NCBI GenBank assembly: GCA_024741835.1
Contig: JAENRP010000183.1
Coordinates: forward strand, 17,413 to 81,412
DNA: 64,000 nt
Source: Diplocarpon mali
Lineage: Eukaryota; Ascomycota; Leotiomycetes; Helotiales; Drepanopezizaceae
Direction of reading: 5' to 3'
Position numbers and translations under genes: made by a program. Positions 35,655 to 47,354 of this stretch are shown here, in pieces. The notes below the pieces were generated by a model. It was not told where the DNA came from and searched no databases. It saw nothing but the letters and a program-made list of their open reading frames with translations. The number at the start of each line of letters is the position of its first letter. Positions within the stretch are counted from its first letter, which is position 1.

Positions 35655-38600
35655 AAAGTAAGAATTAGAGAAAGGTAGGATAATTAATAGGCTAAGAAAT
35701 CGTTTAATATTCCTATTTGCGTTCTTCGGATATTTTAGGAATAATAACTTAAGGTTGCGATTAGTTAAGTATTTTAATATTCTTTATTTATAAGACCGGC
35801 TTATAAGTCAAGTTGGAAAAATCTTAGTCTTTGTCTAAGGGTTTAAAATTGCTTATATTACTATTAGTTCTTATAAAAGATTCGAAGGTTGTATTAATTT
35901 CTAATTCGTCTTTTAAAGGGAATAAGGTCTGGTTGTATTAGTAAAAGTGCTTTAGTCGGTTGGCTATAAAGGTTCCTTTAATATTAATTCTATTAAGTTC
36001 TTAAAGAGAATAGTATCCTTTTTCTTTTTACTTAGATTTAACTTTAAATAGGCTAAGCTATTGATAGTTAAGTTTAGTATTTACTAATATATTAATACTT
36101 CTTATAATATTATAGACTAGGATAAGATTATCTTTTTAAATAGGGTGCGTTTTAAGTACTTTAGAAGTAGCCTATACTTCTTTAGCTTTTTCCTTATATT
36201 ATTTCTTTTGTAGAATGATTTCCTTTATATCTATATCTTAGAGCTTAAGTTATTGGCATTTTATTGCTAGTAAATTAGAATAGTTCTGAATTTGACTATA
36301 GTCGAATAATCTCTAAATAGGCTATTAGGATTTAAGAGGGAGCTATGCCTCTCTACTATAAATAAGGAAAAATAGTATAACTTTAGTCGGTTTATAAATT
36401 ATTATTTAATAAGTAAAGAGTATTTTATAAAAGTATTTTATCTAATTCTTAAATCCTCTATAAGTAACTTTAGATAGCCTATTAAGAATGTTGCGATATC
36501 TTTGCTTTATTACTCTATTAGCTTTCGAATTATACGCTAAGATTTGAACCCGTTTAATGCTATATTTTTACGAAAAAGCTTTAACTACTCCTTTTTTTTC
36601 AAGGCCTCTATTAATAGTTAGTTTGCTAAAAAGTCTATAGCAATAGACTATATCTTCTTAAAGGAACTTTGCAATAGATTTAAAGTTAGTAGATTTTAAA
36701 GGTTGTCCTTTAAACTATCCTAATAGGTCTTCCTTTATTAAAATAAAATATATAATCCTATTTTCGATTATTAGTACTTATATAATATTAAGACTGACTT
36801 TATAGAAAAGGCCTAATAGCTAAGTTAGGAATAGGGGATTCTCTTTATAACTAGGTTTTTATTTCTAATAAGGGACGCAACTTTTTATAAAGGCTTTATA
36901 ATCCTTAAAAGAACCCTTTTAAAAGAATTTCTTTAAGAGTCGGTGGTAGGTGGACTTAGCTCTTTAGTGGCTAGTTTCCTTATGAATATCCTAAATAGCC
37001 TTAGCCTTTAGTTTTTTATTATTTAAGCAGAGTTGTATAAGGAATGAGTTATTGCTCCTTTTGAATAATCGTCTTTCTTGCATTAGATAAATCAGAGCTT
37101 TAGCTTTAAATTTTTAAAAATCTTTAAAAGCAACTGTCTTTAGTTGTTTAAGCGTGATTAAAAGTTTTGCGATTTCTTTAAAGTCACTTAAGTAGTTAAG
37201 TAATAAAATTCTCTTATTTAACTCGCGGGCTAGGCTTGTAAGTTAAGTCCCTTTAAGGCGATATATTAATAAATAACTAACTTCGTTCTTTACCTACTTA
37301 TTAATATCTATTTTATCTTCTTTAATTAAATTAAAAGGGTAGGGACGAGTTCTTTTTAAAAGGCTATTAGTAGTAGTGTTTTTTATCCTTGGAATATATT
37401 TGACTTTAAAGTCTATTAGTCTTATTTAAGCAATCCATTTTATTAGTAAGGCTTTTAATAGGTCGCTTATAGCTCTATTTAATTGTTCTACTAGCACTTT
37501 AGCATTAGTTTTAAGGATAAAGTAAGTGCTATAAAGGTCGCTTTTCATCTTTTTTATTACCTTTAGAGCGCCTTTGTATTCCCGCTTAATAGTATTATAC
37601 TTTATCTCTGCTAGATTCTAAAGACTACTTTTAAAGCGAGCTAGATGTCTTTTCTATTAGCTATTAGCTTATTAAAGGACGGCACCTTATTCAATTAAAC
37701 TTACGTTAACTGTTAGTATAATTAGCCTAGCATTAGCTTTATAGTTTATTTTAATTAGATATAGCGCTTTAAGTAACGCTTGCTTTAGTTGTTTTATAGC
37801 CTTTATTTAGGGTTCCTCTTATTGAAACTTAGCCCCTTTTTGAAATAAGGCGTAAATAGGTACTGCCTTTTTAGCAAAATCCTTAATTTAAATGCGATAG
37901 TATATTATAATGCTAATAAATGCGCGAGCTTCTGCTATATTATTATACCTCTTCTATTTGTTGATTTTGAGTACTTTAGCCCTCTAAGGACTTCGGCTAT
38001 TAGAATTAGTAATGAAACTAATAATTTCTATTAATGGAAGATAGTATTATAACTTCGGATTAACTATTGCTCTTGCCCTTTCGAATTGTATAAGCACTTG
38101 GTCTAGGTTTTAAATGTATTCTATTATAAATCGTTATATGCTAGGAAGAACTTTTTTATAGTTATAGAATGATCTTAATCCTTTTACTCTTATATTATCT
38201 ATATAAGGGAGCGCAATATTAGGTATATAATCTACTAGTATCTTATAGATTATTTAGATAAATTGAGCGATCGAATTTATAGTCCCTTAAGGTAATCTTA
38301 TTATTTGAAGTAGCTTGAGAGGGGTTTGAATTGCTATTATATCTCTTGATTTAATATTAAGAATGAATTAGTTATATTTAAAGAAGAAGTTAATAAGAGA
38401 GCTGCGGGTTAATCTTGCGAATTTATTTAAGAACTTATCTATATTTAGAGGAATGTTAGCATCTTTAATAGTTACTTGGTTTATCTCTACTATTGCTATT
38501 ATTAGTTTATAAGTTCTTTTCTCTTTCTTAGCAATTAGGAACTATTTATTCTTGTAAGAGCTATTATAGAACTTGAGAATACCTTACTTTAGCTTATCCT

Positions 38601-40020
38601 TTAATATTTCGATTACCTTTTTTTAAAGAGCTTTAAAGACCTTGAATGTTTTCTTTTACTAGGCTTTGTAGGGTATTGTTTTAATCTTAATATAAGGCGT
38701 GACCTCTTTTCGAATCTGGCTAAGTTCCGTTTAGTTAAAAGCTAAGGCGTCCTTTTGATTTATTAAGGTTTTATAAAGTAGTTTGTATTCTTATTTTATT
38801 AAGTCATCTTTAATTTTTAGTATATTGAAATGTTCTTTTATTAGTTAATATCTGATGGGTTTATTAGAAAATCTGCCTATAATAAACTTATCGAATTTGC
38901 TACTTGGCTTTAGAGGTCGAAGCTTCTTATTTTATTTAAACTAATCATCTAGTCCTTTAGGCTTTAAGCTATTAGAAATTCCTTAATCTACTGGTTGTAT
39001 TTTATCGGCCTTACTTTTATATATAGTTCGAATATTAGCTAGTACTATACTTCTCTACTTCTTTCCTTTTTTATTAAATCTTATAAAATGGTTTGAATTT
39101 TCCTTTTTAAAAATAAATAAAAGATTTTTTAAGTTATTAATTTAAAGTGCGTAAATAGAAATGTTATTAGTAATTTTATTATTTTTCATTTGCGGGTCCG
39201 GCTTGTAAGTGGTTTTTAGGTTTTTTAAAATAATTAGTAAATTGTCGAAATTTATAAAATGAATTATCTTCTTTATTTTATTTTTCTTTTTTTTAATTAT
39301 TAAGCTAATAAAACGCCGATTGTACTATTTTTTAAAATTCTAGATTTGACTCTTAGTCTAGGACTGCAAGTTAAATCGCTATTATTCAAAATTGGCAAAC
39401 TCACCTTTCTTTTGCTATAACTCTTTGCTAAGTGCTTTTCTTTACTAGTATTAAGCTTAGCCCTTATGCTGGCTAATCGTTTTTTAAAACCTTATTTTAG
39501 AATTCGATTATATCTCTTGCGATAACTATTTATCCTTTTAAAGATCGATCTGTATTTTAAAGACTAGCTTTTATAAGACTATCTTTAGGATAGTTAAATA
39601 TTAGCTAAGATTCTAAAATAAAGGGCATTTTTAAAAGAATATTATTTGAAGAATTCTCTATTATTAGAAAGTTAGTATAATTAACGATTCCTTTGATTCT
39701 AACCTTTACGTTTTTCACCTATCTATTAAAATTGTATTTTGATTTAGAGATAGTTGAATAAATAAGGAGTCGATTGCTAACGATTGTTAATTGAGCCATT
39801 TCTGCCACTTTTCTAATTATTATATTAACTTTTGAATTATAATCGATTAGAGCCTTTACTTTAATTAATTCTTCTATTGAATAAATAATAATAGGACTTT
39901 TTATTATAACTGCTGAATAATTTCGATTAATATTCTAAGATATTAAAGCTATTGCCATAATGTTATAGTACCTCTAGGTTCCTTTGTCTTTTGTAATCTA
40001 AAGACATTTGATTAAGGCTA
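35655..40020 (-). pseudogene. X2 pol (protease, RT, RNase H, integrase)
   Basis: Collinear with X1 pol (offset 16,420): protease about 39840-39520, RT about 38770-37870, RNase H to about 37270, integrase about 37070-36320. The C-terminal tail includes N-R-L-K-H-F and a translated palindrome (T-Y-K-P-V-L-Q-I) at 35786-35808, and stops near 35655. All catalytic blocks carry RIP changes. Confidence 0.85.
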
Positions 40021-42420
40021 GGTGCTTTTCGAAATTCTTTTATATTATAATTTCTATTTCCTTATTATTATTCAAATCTTTAAAGGCAATTAGGATATGC
40101 TTTCTTAGCACTTTATTAAAGCGTTTAGTTAAATTAAATAGGTCTTTAAACGTAAGGTTAATTTGCTAAGCTATGATATTTTTTATAGCTTTCTTTATTG
40201 CAGTTGAACTAGCGTATTTATTAATGAATTTTTCCTATTTCAATATCTGTCTTTTTCGCTTGAGGTCAGGGGTCTGCGTAATAACTTCAACTTCTTAATC
40301 TTTAAGCTTAGAGCTATCTTTATCTATTATATCTCTGATTAATTTATCTACTATATCGGCTTTATCCTTATCTACTGCGGTTTTAGATTATTAGGTATCT
40401 TTTAGCATTTGGACTCTATATTAAGATTCTTAAGTTATATATATTGATTTCTGGACTTTGGCTGGTTTTATTAGTATTAAGGAAGTAGTAGATCTAAAAG
40501 GACGCCGAGTATTCTAAGGGTTTTTAAATATAGAAGTAGCATTAATATCAATAGATATATTGTTATTAACCTATCTTAAGATAAAGATGCTTCTAACTTC
40601 TATAGCTATTTAATTAGAAGCTAAGTCCTTAAGAACTCCTTTAAGTAGGTTGCTAATTAGACTTATATATATATAAGTTGGAATTTTGGCATTTATATTT
40701 ATAATACGCTATTATTCGACTAAATTCTTGTTCTATTTTATACTATATATTATTATTCGAATAGTCTATAACTATAAGCGATTCTAGTGCTTTTTAATAA
40801 GGATAGCTTTTGGCCTAGGATCTTTAATATAAAGCATCTTATACTTATTAATATATATGACCTTAGTGTTAATAAAATAATAGAAAAGAGGGTAATTGTT
40901 ATAATACTTATATAGAGTGCAGTTGGGTTCTTTATTATTATAAAAGTTGTAAGTTAATCGTCTTCTATTGCTATTCCTTTGGTATCTTATAGTATTGATA
41001 TTAGTAGAGTATTAATTAGGATTAATTTCTCCTTCTTTAATCAACTGTTGAGTTCTTATATTAGCTAGTTGTTCCAAATGATAAGAAGCAGGAGTTTGGT
41101 AATAGGAACTACTATATTAGCTTATAATAGCCGAGTTTTGCCTATTACCAAATTAGGGAATATGCTGTTTTTCTTATAAGAGATTATTAATCTTAGTTTC
41201 TAAGCTCTAGATTTAGAGTTTTGCAAATTAGGTCTTAAGTTTTTTAATTCTAAGGTTGGATCTTACTCCTAGGTCAGGACTATAAGTGAAAGGTATGATT
41301 ATTAGGTTCTTCTTTGCTTCCTTTGTAACTTCTAAAGCCTTTGAGTATTCTTGGACTAGGCTTTTGAGGTCTTTAGTATAAGAGGGAGTAGGGGCTTTTT
41401 CCTATTTTATAATATTAATGGTTCTTTTACTAAGATCTGATTTTAAAGTAAAGGCTGAGAATTCCTTAAATAAGGCAAAGGTTATAAGGTCTTGCTTATT
41501 AATCCTAAAATGCTTAATGATCTTATTTTAAAGGCTAATAGGTAATTTAAGTAAGAAAAGGCGGCCTCTTTCAACTTTGCTAAGTATTTTCTAACTAATT
41601 AAGGTATTTAATATATAAGTAAAAGTCTGATAGTAGTTCTTAAGTTCCTTAGGAGTTCGAGTGATTAGAACAAATTCCTTTAAGAAAGCTAGAGTATTGC
41701 GAATCTACTATCTATTAAATTCTTAGAATTCAGACTTAAGAGCCTTAATAAGAAGTTCTTATAAACTATACGTTTTCTATTTAAAGAGGGACTTGATAAT
41801 ATCTTTACTTATATAATTATAGTAGTAAGGAAGTTGAGAAATCATATCCTTTTATATAATATTAAAATTGTAATAAGTTTCCTTATATTGCTTAAGGAAA
41901 TTAGTAATATTAGCGCCTATGAAGTAAGGAGCGCTAAGGGAACTAGGGAGGGGAAAGTGACTAGTAATAGCCTTAAATATAGCTATTATCGTTTTATACT
42001 AACTATTTAAGTTGATAGAATCTATAAAGGGCAAAGGAGAAGCTTTGATATTGCGAGATTGATTGCTAGGTAAAGTACTTCGAAATTTAAAAGGACTTAA
42101 AGAACGTTTAGAATCTGAGTTAATTTTAAAGTAATTAAGACGAGTTTAAAAAGATTCGGATAAAAGGTTAGTGAAAAGTTTAAAATTATTATTATTTTTA
42201 GTGTTTTCTAATATCGATATTGAAAAAGCAAGTAGTAGTCTTAAGTTATTTAAGGATGTCTTTTTATCCTCTTACTTATAGGCTAGGCCTAAGAGTAGAA
42301 TTCCGAATTCTATTAAAAGTTTAATTTGAGTTTGCTAAAAGATTTTAAATAGGTATTAAATAGCTAATAGGAGTATTGCGACTAATTGTAATAAGATAAG
42401 GTTTACTTAATTAAAGACTA
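40021..42420 (-). pseudogene. X2 gag region
   Basis: Minus-strand gag, homologous to X1 and to X3 gag: both X2 and X3 encode V-I-P-F-T-x-S-P-x-L-G-V, around palindromes 41265 (X2) and 63426 (X3). A zinc-knuckle-like Cys cluster lies near 40950. Many RIP stops. Confidence 0.7.
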
Positions 42421-42468
42421 ATTTCTAAAATAAGGTTTATATTTAAGATTCTTCTTAGCCTTTAGGCT

Positions 42469-43222
42469 AATTCCTATTAGTCCTTAGAATAAAAGGGTCT
42501 TTAAAGACGATTCTAAGGTAGTTTTTAGAGTTCTATTAAGCTAAGGCAGTTGAATTATCAAATTCGGATTTTTAAAAATTCTAAGGAGGTACTTTTAATT
42601 AGAGTTTACGCTTAGTATTATTTAAGTATTCGAAACTACTACTATTTGAGATTGCTATTATAAGGTTCGCCAAACTTTTTATATTAAGAAGCCGAAAATT
42701 CCGAAAATCTTAGAGTTAAGGAAGAAAATAGGGGTTTTTAAAGCAGAGCCGAAAAGGGAAAATCTAAGGTTATTAATAGTTATTAAACGAAAATCGACAG
42801 TTTTAAGTAACTGGGCGATTAAGGATAAGGTTTTTAGAATTAATTAAAATGCTATAAGTGTTTTAAAGATATATTTTTTTTTTTAAAAGGCCGGTCTCTT
42901 AATTGCAAACTAAGAGATCGATAAGGTCGTATAGGAATAGAAATCTCAAGAAATCGGTCCCTGCGTAGGTTACTAATATAAAATAGAAGGGGAATAATAT
43001 AAGAATAGGCCTAAGGGAAGACCTAAAAACCAAAAGAGGAAGCACTATAAGCAGGCTTTCTTAAATAAGATGTTAGGAATAAGTCCTAAGTATAGGGTAT
43101 ATTTAGTACTTATAGCAACGCGCGCTATCTTTATATATAGAAGATGGCCCTTTTATCCTCCTACCGTCCTACGCCGATCATATGATATATGTCATAAGAC
43201 CTATCCATCTTAGGTCTCTATA
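42469..43222 (-). repeat. X2 5' LTR
   Basis: 754 bp, matching 44088-44839 and, inverted, 61457-62247. On the minus strand it starts TATAGAGACC (original TGTAGAGACC) and ends GGAATT. The TATA-like box is near 43130. 43223-43227 (ATATA) would be the target duplication, but the partner is lost. Confidence 0.9.
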
Positions 43223-43890
43223 ATATAATAAATGTAATACGCATTAAAGGTACTATTAAAGTACTAATAATTAAGATTATTAGTACTCTTATATATAATA
43301 TAGCGCATATATGCGTTATTATATTCTATTATAGGCTCTAGTATATAACGCGCAGCAGGGGCAGGGCTCTTAGGCGGCAGCGGTAGTAAAGGCGGCAGCA
43401 GGGGCGGCGGCAATAGTAGCAGCGGCTTATTACCTAGCAGGCGCTAAGACGAGTGCGCTAGGGTTGCAGCTCCTAAGGGAGCGCTAGCGACTTAGCGCAA
43501 AGTCAGTATAACGCAAGGTATAAGGGCTCTAAGGGTCTTACTTTATAAGGGCGGCTAGGGCTATAATAAGTAAGAGTTCCTTTTATATTTAAAAATTATT
43601 AGTATAAAGATAATATTTTTAAATAATAAAGGAGGGTTATTTTTAAAAGAAGGGAAGGAGAACCTCTATAATAGAAATACTCTATAGGAAGCCTAATAGA
43701 GTACTAGCATAGAATTGCAAAGATTCCTAAGCGCGCTTATTACCTATAGCGACCCTTCTTATTTTAAAAGGAACGACCTCTAAAGGAGCAGTATATAAGA
43801 TAAAGCCTCTTTTCTTTATAACTGCTATTCTTTCTTTTATTTTATCTATATAATTAAGCGATTCTAAAAGCATCGCCTAATTAAGGGGTA
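43223..43890 (+). other. Y internal 3' region, no clear gene
   Basis: It includes a GC-rich GCAGCAGGGGC/GGCGGCAG repeat tract (about 43345-43450) that largely escaped RIP, and a polypurine TTAAGGGG right before the 3' LTR. The minus strand over the GC-rich tract is open and Cys/Arg- or Ala-rich depending on frame; too little supports a gene call. Confidence 0.5.
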
Positions 43891-44087
43891 TATTATATAG
43901 AATAGGCAGAGTCTCCACTTATTTTAAAGACCCTTTATATAATTCTGCTAAGTTATAGACTCTCCCTTTTCTTTCCGAAGTCTCCTTACTATATATATAC
44001 TAGATAATAATACAATTAATCATCTTCCCCTACTTTTGCAAGCCTCCTAAGCGACCTAATGAAGGCCCTCCAGCCGACCGCACTATA
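43891..44087 (+). repeat. Y 3' LTR
   Basis: 197 bp, matching 26054-26249 with many transitions, followed by the target duplication AATTC (44088-44092). Confidence 0.9.
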
Positions 44088-44839
44088 AATTCCTATTGGT
44101 CCTTAGAATAAAGGGGTCTTTAAAGACGATTCTAAGGCAATTTTTAGAGTTCTATTATCCTAAGGCGGCTGAATTATCAGATTCGGATTTCTAAGGATTT
44201 TAAAGAGATACTTCCGATTGGAGTTTGCGCTTGGTATTATTTAAGTACTCGAAACTACTGCTATTTAAGATTACTATTATAGGGTTTACCAAACTTTTCA
44301 TATCAGAAAGCCGAAAATTCTAAGAATCTCGGAGTTAAGGAGAAAAATAAGGGTTTTTCAAAGTAGAGTCGAAAAGGGAAATTCTAAAGTTATTAATAAT
44401 TGCTAAATGAAAATCGATAGTTCTAAGTAACTAGGCGGTTAAGGATAAGGTTTTTAAAGTTGATTAAAATGCTATAAGTGTTTTAAAGATATATTTTTTA
44501 AAAGGCCGGTCTCTTATCTGCAAATTAAGAGATTAATAAGGTTATATAAGGACGGAAATCTTAAGAAATCGGTCCCTGCGTAGGTCACTAATATAAAACT
44601 AAAGGGAGATAATATAAGAATAGGCCTAAGGGAAGACTTAAAAACAAAAGGAGGAAGCACTACAAGCGGGCTCTCTTAGATAAGATATTAGGAATAAGTC
44701 CTAAGTATGGGGTATATTCAGTACTTATGGCGACGCGCCCTTGTCTCTATATATAGAAGAGGCCCCTTTTATCCTCCTGTCGGCCCTGCCCTATCATATG
44801 ACTTTTGTCATATGATTCATCCATACCCAGGTCTCCACA
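44088..44839 (-). repeat. X1 5' LTR, severed from X1 by Y
   Basis: A full-length X-family LTR whose first bases (AATTC) are duplicated at 26049-26053, so it is the 5' LTR of X1 rather than a solo LTR. It ends with an intact CTCCACA at 44839 and abuts GypC pol. The TATA-like box is near 44745. Confidence 0.85.
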
Positions 44840-47310
44840 GTACTAAAACGACTCTTAAAGGCTGGCCTTTAAATAGATATTAAAAAGTGCAAGTTCTATA
44901 TTACTTAAACTTAATATCTCAAATATATTCTAATAATAACTAGGATTAAACCAGACCTTAAAAAGGTCGAACTATTATGCAATTAGAAGTACTTGAAAAC
45001 TATTATTAAAGTAAAGTCCTACTTAGGATTTTGCAGGTTCTATTAATAATTCATTTGCAACTTTAGGCTAATTGCCAAGCCCCTTTTAATTCTGACCTAA
45101 CCGATAGTACCTTAGGATTAGATAAAAGAGTGCCAAATCACTTTTAAAGAGCTTTGCAAGCAATTGCTTTTAATTTAGCAGATTTACTATTTTAACCTTA
45201 ACTTGCCTATAAAGCTAGAAACTAATGCTTCTAATAGTATTATTACTAAAGTACTTTTTTAATAATACTCCAATTAGCAATAGTACCTAATTGGCTTTTA
45301 TTCGCATATACTCTTTAGCTACGAACCTAATTAAGAAATATATAATAAGGAACTCTTTGCTATTATAAAATCCTACTATAAATGGAGACTTAAGCTTATA
45401 TCATTTAAAGAGCGAGTTGATATTTACTCAGATCACCGCTCCTTTAAGTACTTTATAACTATTAAAGTTCTAACTGCGAAATAGTATTAATAGATGGAAT
45501 TTTTATTTAACTTCAATTTTCAAATTATATATACTTTTAGCAAAGATAATTAAAAGGCTAATATTCTTAGCTATTAAAAGTAAGATATGCCGGTTTATAA
45601 ATAAGCAAAGCTAAATAGCCGATCTTAAGTTTTGATTTCCCTTACCTAGTTAGACCTTTAAATTAATACCGAACTGGCCGATAAATTTCTCGCTGAATCC
45701 GCTAAAGGCACCCTTACCCTAATATTAACCGATTCTCCTAATTTAACCCTAAATCGACCTAAGGATTTCTTTAATTTAATTAAAAAGCTTTATTAAGATA
45801 ATTGCAAATCCTTTTAAAAGATTTGCGCCGACCTTCTTAAGAATTACTCTTTAAAAGACAGATTACTTTACTTTAAGGAGCATCTTTATATATACTATAA
45901 TACTCCCTTATATACTTATCTAATTCAAGAAGCTTATAACCAACCTTTAAGCGCGCACCCTAGTAGCTTAAAGACCTATTAGCTTCTTGCCTTTAAGTAC
46001 TATTAGGTCGGGATAGGTTCAGATTGTAAAAGATTTATTATAAATTACAAACTTTATTAATTCTCATATTTAAAGACAATTAAATAACAAAGCCTCTTAT
46101 AGCCCCTTCCTATTCCTAATTATCCTATGCAGTACTTATATATAGATTTTAAGGATTTCCCTTTTAATAAGTATAGTTTTGATTAAATCCTAGTTTTTAT
46201 AAACCGACTTAGTAAGAGCGCTATTATAATCCTTTATTAAAAAGATATCGACACTTAAAGAATTGCCTAATTATTTATTTAATGGATTTATCAATTCGGC
46301 TATACCTTAAAGATAATTATCTTAGATTAAGGCCCTTAATTCGTTTCCTTATTTTAAAGAGAGTTCTATTATATTATTAGTATTAAGATCAAACTCTTTA
46401 TAGTATACTATAAGAAGACTGACAGCTAAACGGAGATTATAAATAAGTATATTAATTTAAGGCTATAGCCTTTTATTAATTACTACTAAAATAATTAAAG
46501 TGAACTAATTCTATTAATAGATTATACGCAATCTACTCTCTCTTACGCTTCTATCGGTATGACCTTATATTAGCTTAAGTATAGAGTTGCGCTTTAAATA
46601 AGTTAGGACTGGATCTTTTTAAATACGTTAAGCCTATAGGAGAGATTGAATTAAGTAAAGGCTAAGCTAATAGTAAAGAGGATATACGCAGCTTAGGAAG
46701 TAGTAAAAGGTAATATAGAACGCGCTTAAAAGAAAATGCGTAAGTCTATAAATCAATACTAAAGGGAGATTGATTAGAAACCTAAAGATATAGTCTACTT
46801 TTTAATAAAAAATCTTAAGAACTACTGCCTTAGTAGGAAACTAGCCAATTAATAAGATAGCCCCTTTAAGGTTCTTAAGAAGGTAGGCAATTTATATTAG
46901 ATCAAGCTGCTTATAGGTTTTATAATATATAATATCTTTGCGCTAGAGCTACTATTTAAAGATCTGCAGAACCCTTTGCTAGGTTAGGAATAACCTTAGC
47001 CTACTATAGAAAAGATCGCTAAGTAAGAAGAGTATAAAGTATTTAAGATACTAAGTATACGCCTATCTTAAAGGAACTTAGAGTATTAGGTTAAATAGAC
47101 TAGTTATAACCTTAATTTAAGTTAATATTATACTTCAAATTTTATAAGATCCTTATATAAGATTCGCGACTTTTATTAAGCCAATCCTATAAAGCTAGGA
47201 CTACCTTAGAACCTATAAGCTTGGCTAAAGGCTTAGGAAAGTAGTATAGATGATTATAGTTATTTAAAAGATAATAGGCCAGATGTAAAAAAAGTTAATA
47301 AATAAATCTA
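44840..47310 (+). pseudogene. GypC pol, C-terminal part (RT thumb, RNase H, integrase, chromodomain)
   Basis: A plus-strand frame with only TAA/TAG breaks. RT thumb about 44845-45080, with L-L-x-A-G-L-Q and L-G-F-C-R-F-Y. RNase H about 45170-45590, with L-E-T-N-A-S, Y-N-K-E-L-F-A-I and Y-S-D-H-R-S. Integrase zinc region about 45930-46050; catalytic core about 46120-46500, with Y-I-D-F-K-D-F (first Asp) and L-D-Q-G-P-Q-F (second Asp). A chromodomain-like end at about 47030-47220 has K-I-R-D-F-Y-Q-A-N-P. The RNase H TDAS motif is NAS after RIP. Confidence 0.88.
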
Positions 47311-47354
47311 AAAATATAAAAAAAAGGAGAAAAATAATAAAAATAGAAAAATAA

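Larger units (their letters stand above)
27936..42296 (-). repeat. Fourteen dispersed 23-nt palindromes in X2
   Basis: Copies start at 27936, 28361, 29184, 30414, 30600, 32252 (22 nt), 33136, 34522, 35786, 37221, 39188, 39349, 41265 and 42274. Four of them lie inside ORF3, at 28361 (T-P-R-P-S-L-R-L), 29184 (T-P-R-P-S-L-R-V), 30414 and 30600 (T-Y-R-P-G-L-R-V), all on the minus strand. The 27936 copy lies just past the ORF3 stop. Confidence 0.9.
27446..43222 (-). mobile_element. X2, giant Ty3/gypsy element (about 15.8 kb)
   Basis: Read right to left: 5' LTR 42469-43222, gag, pol, ORF2, ORF3, then a 3' LTR of which only 27446-27696 remains (about 250 of 754 bp). This is the most complete copy of the family in the window and defines its gene order. 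The left end is truncated together with part of Y, so no target duplication can be tested. It carries a 35-base assembly gap and 14 palindromes. Confidence 0.88.
26054..44087 (+). mobile_element. Element Y, LTR retrotransposon in the X1 LTR, split by X2
   Basis: LTRs of 196 bp (26054-26249) and 197 bp (43891-44087) are flanked by the 5-bp duplication AATTC at 26049-26053 and 44088-44092. This rejoins the X1 5' LTR precisely. Only about 1.2 kb of gag-like sequence on the left and 0.67 kb on the right remain around X2. No RT or integrase is present, so Y is either a non-autonomous element or has lost pol. Confidence 0.88.

Noticed and set aside
44088..44839. Solo LTR of family X
   Set aside because: The AATTC duplication shared with 26049-26053 shows that it is the 5' LTR of X1 separated by Y.
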